NCBI GenBank assembly: GCA_019246375.1
Contig: JAFAQO010000004.1
Coordinates: 1 to 9,488, forward strand
Direction: 5' to 3'
DNA length: 9,488 nt
Source of the DNA: Mycobacterium sp.
Lineage (GTDB): Bacteria; Actinomycetota; Actinomycetes; Mycobacteriales; Mycobacteriaceae
The position numbers were made by a program, and so were the translations under genes. Shown piece by piece: positions 6,670 through 9,488 of the stretch. The notes beneath the pieces are model-generated. The model searched no databases. It had not been told where the DNA came from and saw only the letters and a list, made by a program, of their open reading frames with translations. The stretch's first letter is position 1. Every line of letters starts with the position of its first letter.

Positions 6670-6682
6670 CGCGGGCATGGCC

Positions 6683-7444
6683 CTACAGCAGGGTGGCTTG
6701 TTCGGGCTGCGGCTCGGCCGGCTCGATCAGCTCCGGGCCGTTGTTGCGCACGTTGTTGACCAGCGTCGAAATCTCACGTAACTCGATGCCGCGCACATCG
6801 GGCGGGGCGGCCAGCAGTTCGGTATCTGCCGGGGCATCCGGATCCAACCAGCGGTCCCAGTTTCGTTCGGCCACCACCAGGGGCATCCGGTCGTGAATCT
6901 CGGCGAGTTCGCCCACCGCGTCGGTAGTGATGATCGTGCAGCTCAACAGCGGGAGCACGGACGGGCTGCCGGGGTTTTTCCATACCGACCACAGCCCTGC
7001 CATGAACAGCATCTCGCCGTCCGCGCGATACATGTAGAACGGCGTCTTGTGCGCCTTCTTGCCCGACCCGGGGTTGGCCCGCCATTCGTAGTAGCCGTTC
7101 ATCGGGACCAGGCAGCGCTTGGATTTTGCGCTCGACCGAAAGGCGGGCGAGGTGGTGACTTTGTCGGCACGGGCGTTGATCAGCTGCGGGCCCTTGGACT
7201 CAGGTGCGCCGCCCGGGCCAGGCTTGGCCCATGGCGGGACCAAGCCCCACCGCATCAGCCGCACCCGCCGCGTCGGTTCGTCGTCGGGCTCGGTATGCCG
7301 ACTGACAACGGTCGCGATCGTCGCCGTCGGCGCCACATTGTAGTTAGGCGCCGGACGTGACTCCGTCGAGGTAGCTTCGTCGATCGCCTTGATTTTCTCG
7401 GCCAGCAGCGCCGGGTCGGTCGTGACCGCGAATCGTCCGCACAT
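6683..7444 (-). CDS. SRAP domain protein (YedK/HMCES family), abasic-site DNA-protein crosslinker
   Basis: This 253-residue protein matches the size of M. tuberculosis Rv3226c. SRAP proteins crosslink covalently to abasic sites in single-stranded DNA through the N-terminal cysteine and so shield them during replication. The sequence begins MCGRF, so Cys2 becomes the catalytic N-terminus after Met removal. Other family residues are present: PNYNVAPT (33-40), WGLVPPW (66-72), INARAD (89-94, with N90), GYYEW (117-121, with E120) and EIHDRMP (182-188, with H184). The start is fixed by the need for Cys2. The frame continues upstream to 7651 but that part overlaps aroA and is a shadow. A GGAGG sits only one base before the ATG, too close to be a normal SD. 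It is divergent from aroA. Confidence 0.95.
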   Translation of the reverse strand: MCGRFAVTTDPALLAEKIKAIDEATSTESRPAPNYNVAPTATIATVVSRHTEPDDEPTRRVRLMRWGLVPPWAKPGPGGAPESKGPQLINARADKVTTSPAFRSSAKSKRCLVPMNGYYEWRANPGSGKKAHKTPFYMYRADGEMLFMAGLWSVWKNPGSPSVLPLLSCTIITTDAVGELAEIHDRMPLVVAERNWDRWLDPDAPADTELLAAPPDVRGIELREISTLVNNVRNNGPELIEPAEPQPEQATLL

Positions 7445-7468
7445 GCCTCCATGGTGCCTGCTGTCTAC

Positions 7469-7484
7469 TCGGCGTATACGCCGA
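7469..7484. promoter_or_regulatory. Perfect 16-bp palindrome between the SRAP gene and aroA
   Basis: TCGGCGTATACGCCGA is its own reverse complement. It lies 24 bp upstream of the SRAP ATG and 17 bp upstream of the preferred aroA GTG, the place for an operator controlling one or both divergent genes. No known regulator site is recognised. If aroA starts at 7451 instead, the palindrome would be inside its coding sequence. Confidence 0.5.
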
Positions 7485-7501
7485 CGAGCCATGATGGACC
7501 A

Positions 7502-8800
7502 GTGACTGCCGAGCTGTGGACGGCCCCGTGCACCCCGACACCGGTGTATGCGACCGTGACCGTGCCTGGCTCGAAATCCCAGACCAACCGGGCGCTGGTG
7601 CTGTCGGCGCTGGCGGCCGCGGCCGGCAACGGCGCCTCCACCGTGCGCCATGCGCTGCGCAGCCGCGATACCGACCTGATGATCGGCGCACTCATCGCGC
7701 TGGGGCTGCGGGTCGACGGGGAGCGTTCGGAACTGACGGTCAGCGGCGAGCTTTCCCCGGTACCCGACGCGCGGGTCGATTGCGGCTTGGCCGGCACGGT
7801 GTTGCGGTTCGTCCCGCCGCTCGCGGCATTAGGGACCGCGACGGTCGTCTTCGACGGCGACCAGCAGGCCCGGACCCGGCCCATTGCGCCGCTGCTGGAA
7901 GCGCTGCGCCGTCTTGGTGTCGACGTCGAAGGCGATGGCCTGCCGTTTCGGGTGCGCGGTGCCGGATCGGTTACCGGCGGCCCGGTCGCGATCGATGCGT
8001 CGGCGTCGTCACAGTTTGTCTCCGGGCTGCTGCTCTGCGCGGCGTCGTTCACCGACGGGCTGACCGTGCAGCACACCGGTCCGGCGCCGCCGTCAGCACC
8101 CCATATCGCGATGACGGTGGCGATGTTGCGCCAAGCCGGTATTGACGTCGACGATTCGACGCCAAACCGCTGGCAGGTACGCCCGGGCCCGGTGGCCGCC
8201 CGCCAGTGGCAGATCGAACCCGATCTGTCCAACGCCGTTCCGTTCCTGGCGGCGGCGGTTATCACTGGCGGCACGGTGCGTATCACCGGCTGGCCGGCCG
8301 CCAGCATCCAACCCGCCGATAAGATCCTCGGCATTCTGCGCCAACTGGATTGCGTTGTTAAGCAGGGTGATTCGCACCTGGAGGTGCAAGGTACGAAAAC
8401 ATACGGCGGGTTCGACGTCGACCTGCGCGACGTTGGCGAGCTGACGCCGGCAGTCGCAGTGCTGGCGGCGCTGGCCAGCACTGGCTCGGTGTCGCGGCTG
8501 ACCGGAATCGCTCATCTGCGCGGTCACGAGACTGACCGGCTCGCCGCGTTGAGCACCGAGATCAACCGGCTGGGCGGCGACTGCTGCGAGACGCCCGACG
8601 GTCTGCTGATCACCGCGACACCGCTGCAGTCGGGCATCTGGCGTTCCTATGCCGATCACCGGATGGCGATGGCCGGGGAAATCGCCGGGCTGCGGGTGGC
8701 CGGCGTCGAGGTGGACGACATCGCCACCACCGCAAAGACATTGCCGGAGTTTCCACGGCTGTGGGCGGACATGCTGGCCGAGCGAGGGTCCTGCGGTTGA
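7502..8800 (+). CDS. aroA: 3-phosphoshikimate 1-carboxyvinyltransferase (EPSP synthase)
   Basis: AroA condenses shikimate-3-phosphate with phosphoenolpyruvate to EPSP in aromatic amino acid, folate and menaquinone-precursor biosynthesis; it is the target of glyphosate. From the GTG at 7502 it has 432 residues. Visible motifs are SKSQTNR (24-30, substrate-binding K25/S26/R30), CGLAGTVLR (94-102, the variant of GNAGTxxR seen in mycobacteria), SSQ (169-171), HETDR (342-346) and DHRMAMA (from D385). The frame is open from an ATG at 7451 (449 residues), but the first 17 codons have poor GC3 and cover the palindrome, and the homologous start aligns near 7502. No SD is seen; CATGAT (7490-7495) six bases before the GTG could give a leaderless mRNA. 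The stop overlaps the rsgA start as TTGA. Confidence 0.96.
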   Translation: MTAELWTAPCTPTPVYATVTVPGSKSQTNRALVLSALAAAAGNGASTVRHALRSRDTDLMIGALIALGLRVDGERSELTVSGELSPVPDARVDCGLAGTVLRFVPPLAALGTATVVFDGDQQARTRPIAPLLEALRRLGVDVEGDGLPFRVRGAGSVTGGPVAIDASASSQFVSGLLLCAASFTDGLTVQHTGPAPPSAPHIAMTVAMLRQAGIDVDDSTPNRWQVRPGPVAARQWQIEPDLSNAVPFLAAAVITGGTVRITGWPAASIQPADKILGILRQLDCVVKQGDSHLEVQGTKTYGGFDVDLRDVGELTPAVAVLAALASTGSVSRLTGIAHLRGHETDRLAALSTEINRLGGDCCETPDGLLITATPLQSGIWRSYADHRMAMAGEIAGLRVAGVEVDDIATTAKTLPEFPRLWADMLAERGSCG

Positions 8801-9488
8801 GGCCGGGCGACTACGACGAATCCGACGTCAAGATCCGGTCCGGTCGAGGCTCACGGCCGCGGACCAAGACCCGTCCTGAGCACGCCGACGCGCAGCCGGC
8901 GATGGTGGTGAGCGTCGACCGCGGCCGGTGGGGATGTGTGGTCGACGGCGACCCCGAGCGCAGGGTCACCGCGATGCGGGCCCGGGAGCTGGGCCGCACA
9001 CCGATCGTCGTCGGCGATGACGTCGACGTGGTCGGCGATCTTTCCGGCCGGCCCGACAGCCTGGCCCGCATCGTGCGGCGCGGACCCCGGCGAACAGTCT
9101 TGCGGCGCACCGCCGATGACACCGACCCCACCGAGCGGGTGGTGGTCGCCAACGCCGACCAACTGCTGATCGTGGTGGCTTTGGCCGACCCGCCGCCGCG
9201 CACCGGCTTCGTCGATCGTGCACTGATCGCCGCGTATGCCGGTGGACTGACCCCGATCTTGTGCCTCACCAAAACGGATCTGGCTCCGGCGGCGCCGTTC
9301 GCCGAGCAGTTCGCCGGACTGGGTCTGACCATCGCGACCGCCGGCCGTGACGACCCGCTCGACGCCGTCGCTCCCCTGCTGAGTGGGCGAACCACGGTGC
9401 TGCTCGGCCACTCTGGAGTGGGGAAGTCGACGCTGGTGAATCGCCTTGTGCCCGAGGCAGATCGGGCTATCGGCGACGTCTCGAGCAT
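8797..9488 (+). CDS. rsgA: RsgA, circularly permuted GTPase of 30S ribosome maturation (3' end beyond window)
   Basis: The frame from the TTG at 8797 is open to the right edge (230 complete codons; the M. tuberculosis homologue Rv3228 is about 330). RsgA binds the 30S subunit and couples GTP hydrolysis to late assembly and release of factors. An N-terminal OB-like domain (about 35-110) precedes the G domain, in which G4 (LTKTD, 157-161; Thr in place of the usual Asn) comes before the P-loop GHSGVGKS (204-211). This order is the circular permutation that defines the family. The missing part should hold the switch regions and the C-terminal zinc-binding domain. The TTG start is supported by TTGA overlap with the aroA stop and by homology with [12 protein letters not shown]. 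Translation is probably coupled to aroA. Confidence 0.94.
   Translation, partial: MRPGDYDESDVKIRSGRGSRPRTKTRPEHADAQPAMVVSVDRGRWGCVVDGDPERRVTAMRARELGRTPIVVGDDVDVVGDLSGRPDSLARIVRRGPRRTVLRRTADDTDPTERVVVANADQLLIVVALADPPPRTGFVDRALIAAYAGGLTPILCLTKTDLAPAAPFAEQFAGLGLTIATAGRDDPLDAVAPLLSGRTTVLLGHSGVGKSTLVNRLVPEADRAIGDVSS

Noticed and set aside
7445..7651. Upstream extension of the SRAP frame
   Set aside because: SRAP needs Cys2 at the N-terminus (MCGRF); the extension overlaps aroA on the other strand and is Arg/Gly-rich shadow sequence.
7465..8481. Minus-strand open frame of 338 residues opposite aroA
   Set aside because: Low-complexity Ser/Thr/Arg composition, as expected opposite GC-rich coding DNA; aroA has clear motifs.
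8811..9488. Long minus-strand open frame of 225 residues at the right end
   Set aside because: It is the antisense shadow of rsgA; the composition is Ser/Arg/Thr-rich and no domain is visible, while the plus frame carries the P-loop and a TKTD motif.

Overview
The window is a conserved chromosomal segment of a high-GC actinobacterium, almost certainly a non-tuberculous Mycobacterium. WhiB1, PdtaS, TB7.3, RshA and SigH are close to their M. tuberculosis proteins as I remember them. The gene order follows the M. tuberculosis block Rv3218 to Rv3228. No insertion sequence, tRNA, rRNA, CRISPR array or phage gene is visible.

Layout. At the left, a diacylglycerol-kinase-family protein (+) precedes whiB1 (+), whose upstream region has a CRP-type site and a TTGACA promoter. 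A 13-bp-stem terminator separates whiB1 from the convergent pdtaS (-). pdtaS lies downstream of the biotinylated protein gene TB7.3 on the same strand. An AT-rich divergent spacer leads into a plus-strand gene for a secreted PGYP-repeat protein. Next is a 24-codon gene with a near-perfect Shine-Dalgarno that encodes ribosomal protein bL37. The minus-strand pair sigH-rshA follows, coupled by a GTGA overlap. Right of it are a short-chain dehydrogenase (+), a convergent SRAP (YedK/HMCES-type) gene (-), and the aroA-rsgA pair (+), coupled by a TTGA overlap. rsgA runs off the right edge just after its P-loop; its start is TTG.

Functional picture. Several genes act in redox and stress sensing: WhiB1 (NO-sensitive Fe-S protein), PdtaS (sensor kinase of the PdtaS-PdtaR antiterminator system) and SigH/RshA (disulfide stress). 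The SRAP protein adds DNA-damage protection. aroA (shikimate pathway), rsgA (30S maturation) and bL37 are housekeeping genes. All gaps between genes are under 300 bp; the two largest (1055-1301 and 3393-3659) hold regulatory sequence.

Most worth a second look: the PGYP-repeat secreted protein with a recent 48-bp internal duplication; an SD-supported N-terminal extension of SigH resembling the unstable SigR'/SigH' isoform; a perfect 16-bp palindrome between the SRAP gene and aroA; and paired direct repeats 20 bp apart between TB7.3 and the PGYP gene. I see no clearly new multi-gene system. The least explained element is the PGYP gene inserted in an otherwise conserved stress-regulator locus.
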